Shown here piece by piece: positions 62,816-64,000 of a DNA stretch of 64,000 bases. The notes beneath the pieces were generated by a model. The model worked only from the letters and a program-made list of their open reading frames with translations. It made no database searches and was not told the DNA's origin. Every line of letters starts with the position of its first letter. Positions within the stretch are counted from its first letter, which is position 1. This DNA is from Labrenzia sp. THAF82 (lineage in GTDB: Bacteria > Pseudomonadota > Alphaproteobacteria > Rhizobiales > Stappiaceae): NCBI RefSeq assembly GCF_009363435.1, contig NZ_CP045354.1, positions 6,331,016 to 6,395,015 on the forward strand. The letters run 5' to 3'. Made by a program: the position numbers and the translations under genes.

Positions 62816-63406
62816 AGCCATGCAATTTTGTGGATGACAGAAATAGGCCCGCTCCAGCTTCACAACCTTCAAAAATGCGCCACATCAGAGTGTCAAAAAA
62901 TATTTATATTTTTCAATATCTTATGGGTATGTAGGATCTAAGCGGCGGGATCAAACCGGATTCGATACGAGTCAAGGTATCTGTTCCGAAATTTTTTTTG
63001 AAATCGCTGTTTTTCATTTGTGGCAAGACCGCTCAGAGCAAAAAGTCATTGCGGTAAAAAGCATTTGTTCCTTTGCACACAGGGAACGGAAATTCGGTAA
63101 CGCAGGGGCAGAAACCGGCATCTGCCAAGAAACGTATTAACACGCTGTTGCCCCACAAGGCCCTGTCTGTATATTAACAACACGGCTGGCGGCAAAGACC
63201 GGCGATTAACCTAAAACTGGTGCTTGGAAAAACAATGTATAAGTCAAACAGAAATATAGCTGAGCACATGTCACATTGGCCGAGTAGCGAATACATTAAC
63301 GTGTTCAGTCTTAACGGCGCTTAGCGATAGTTCGACTAATACTCCTTCCGAAAATACTAATAAGCAAATTATAACCGATAGCGCAAAGCTATCGAAGGGG
63401 GCGTCT
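62816..63406. other. AT-rich non-coding stretch, candidate replication or regulatory region
   Basis: About 590 bp without a gene and with much lower GC than the rest, including TATTTATATTTTTCAATATC near 62900. One sequence differs by one base from a DnaA box: TGTGGATGA at 62829-62837 (consensus TGTGGATAA). A few ATTAAC repeats occur (63136, 63173, 63206, 63295). The rhodanese promoter must be here. With a single near-match box, an origin is not established. Confidence 0.4.
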
Positions 63407-63847
63407 GTGCAACTTGAGGGTGGTTACGCAGGAAATTTCAGCGCGCAGGAGGCTTTTCAGCAGCTCTCCGAACAACAGGACGCTGTTCTTGTTGACGTGC
63501 GCACACAAGCGGAATGGGCGTTTGTCGGCATCCCCGATTTGCGCCCTATCGGCAAAGAACCTGTGTTAGCGGAATGGCAAAGTTTTCCGTCGAGCGGACC
63601 AAATCCGGATTTCGCATCGACGGTTTCAAATCAGCTGGTCAAAAAAGGACTTGACCAAAGCGCTCCGATCTATTTTCTGTGCCGCTCCGGCGCACGGAGC
63701 CAAGCAGCTGCAATCGCGCTGACCCAAGCCGGTTATACGCACTGCTACAATATCTCTGATGGATTTGAGGGGCCGCTGGACGCAGATCGTCACCGCGGCA
63801 CACAGGCCGGCTGGAAAGCTGCCGGCTTGCCTTGGATTCAGAATTAG
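63407..63847 (+). CDS. Rhodanese-domain protein
   Basis: 146 residues, one rhodanese domain. Start GTG 63407 with GAAGGGGG at good distance. VLVDVRTQAEWAFVGIPD is the first conserved block; the active-site loop is CRSGARSQAAA with catalytic Cys; the end GFEGPLDADRHRGTQAGWKA resembles the rhodanese proteins coded next to metZ in alphaproteobacteria. Sulfur transfer is likely; the partner is unknown. Confidence 0.9.
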   Translation: MQLEGGYAGNFSAQEAFQQLSEQQDAVLVDVRTQAEWAFVGIPDLRPIGKEPVLAEWQSFPSSGPNPDFASTVSNQLVKKGLDQSAPIYFLCRSGARSQAAAIALTQAGYTHCYNISDGFEGPLDADRHRGTQAGWKAAGLPWIQN

Positions 63848-63925
63848 CTTCCCGCATTCAAGACGGGGCGGCGGCTGGAGTATATCCACTGCCAAACGAA
63901 TAACCGTCCCAAAAGGGACATCATA

Positions 63926-64000
63926 ATGCTGCAAAAGCAGCAAGGCGTCGAAGAATGGCTGTGGCGGACCGTTCTTCACAAAGTACAGGAGGCAGATGAC
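63926..64000 (+). CDS. Start of a gene cut by the window edge
   Basis: ATG 63926 with AAAGGGA seven bases upstream; 25 codons are visible, MLQKQQGVEEWLWRTVLHKV and on. The W...VL..V spacing would fit the first helix of DnaA domain I, and dnaA commonly follows rpsT, but 25 residues are too few to decide. Confidence 0.5.
   Translation, partial: MLQKQQGVEEWLWRTVLHKVQEADD

Noticed and set aside
62829..62837. oriC called from a DnaA box
   Set aside because: One box with a mismatch is not enough; kept as a hypothesis only.

Overview
This is a 64-kb stretch of chromosomal backbone from an alphaproteobacterium, most likely Hyphomicrobiales and probably Stappiaceae (Roseibium/Labrenzia-like); the genus is inference. 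Pointers are the dnaK-dnaJ-pmtA order, a GNAT gene between hslV and hslU, tandem yejA-like binding proteins ahead of yejBEF, CycM, a PmtA-type methyltransferase, and heat-shock promoters of the alphaproteobacterial CTTG-N17/18-CYTATNT form. I saw no prophage, insertion sequence, CRISPR array, rRNA or tRNA.

Layout. 1-3.1 kb (+): end of nudC, a histidine-phosphatase-like gene, a lytic transglycosylase and a secreted protein. 3.1-11 kb (-): peptide/microcin C-type ABC importer (two binding proteins, yejB, yejE, yejF). 11-13.2 kb (-): CHASE-GGDEF diguanylate cyclase and membrane cytochrome c (cycM). 13.4-16.1 kb (+): kdsB, pheA, adenosine kinase. 16.1-17.6 kb (-): dapB-gpmA. 18-20.8 kb (+): GGDEF-EAL protein. 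20.9-33.2 kb (-): the translation/RNA block rimP-nusA-ylxR-infB-rbfA-truB-rpsO-pnp, interrupted between truB and rpsO by a three-gene HxlR / secreted APCDD1-like / PAP2 cassette. 33.5-45.7 kb (-): nfu, tsaB-rimI-fur-plsC, miaB-phoH-ybeY-corC-lnt, an XRE regulator, metK, trmB. 45.9-48.9 kb (-): usp, hslU, GNAT, hslV. 49-53.7 kb (-): FMN reductase, pmtA, dnaJ, dnaK. 53.9-57.8 kb: mixed accessory genes (Cys/Gly-rich membrane protein, AlkB, MAPEG with TetR, OsmC with GntR). 57.9-60.3 kb (-): ubiE-ubiB. 60.5-64 kb (+): mutM, enoyl-CoA hydratase, rpsT, an AT-rich non-coding stretch, a rhodanese and the first 25 codons of a gene cut by the window edge.

How it fits together. Most genes are housekeeping: ribosome and RNA maturation, proteostasis, methionine/SAM, envelope lipids, ubiquinone. 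Heat-shock-type promoters precede dnaK, hslV and the NFU gene, pointing to a shared stress regulon. The more novel material is small: a degenerate phosphatase, a hairpin over a ribosome binding site, a tandem duplicated ribosome binding site at ylxR, a terminator splitting infB from rbfA, the truB-rpsO cassette, a short ORF overlapping the start of a c-di-GMP enzyme, and a two-TM protein with a six-cysteine tail. I found no convincing large undescribed system.
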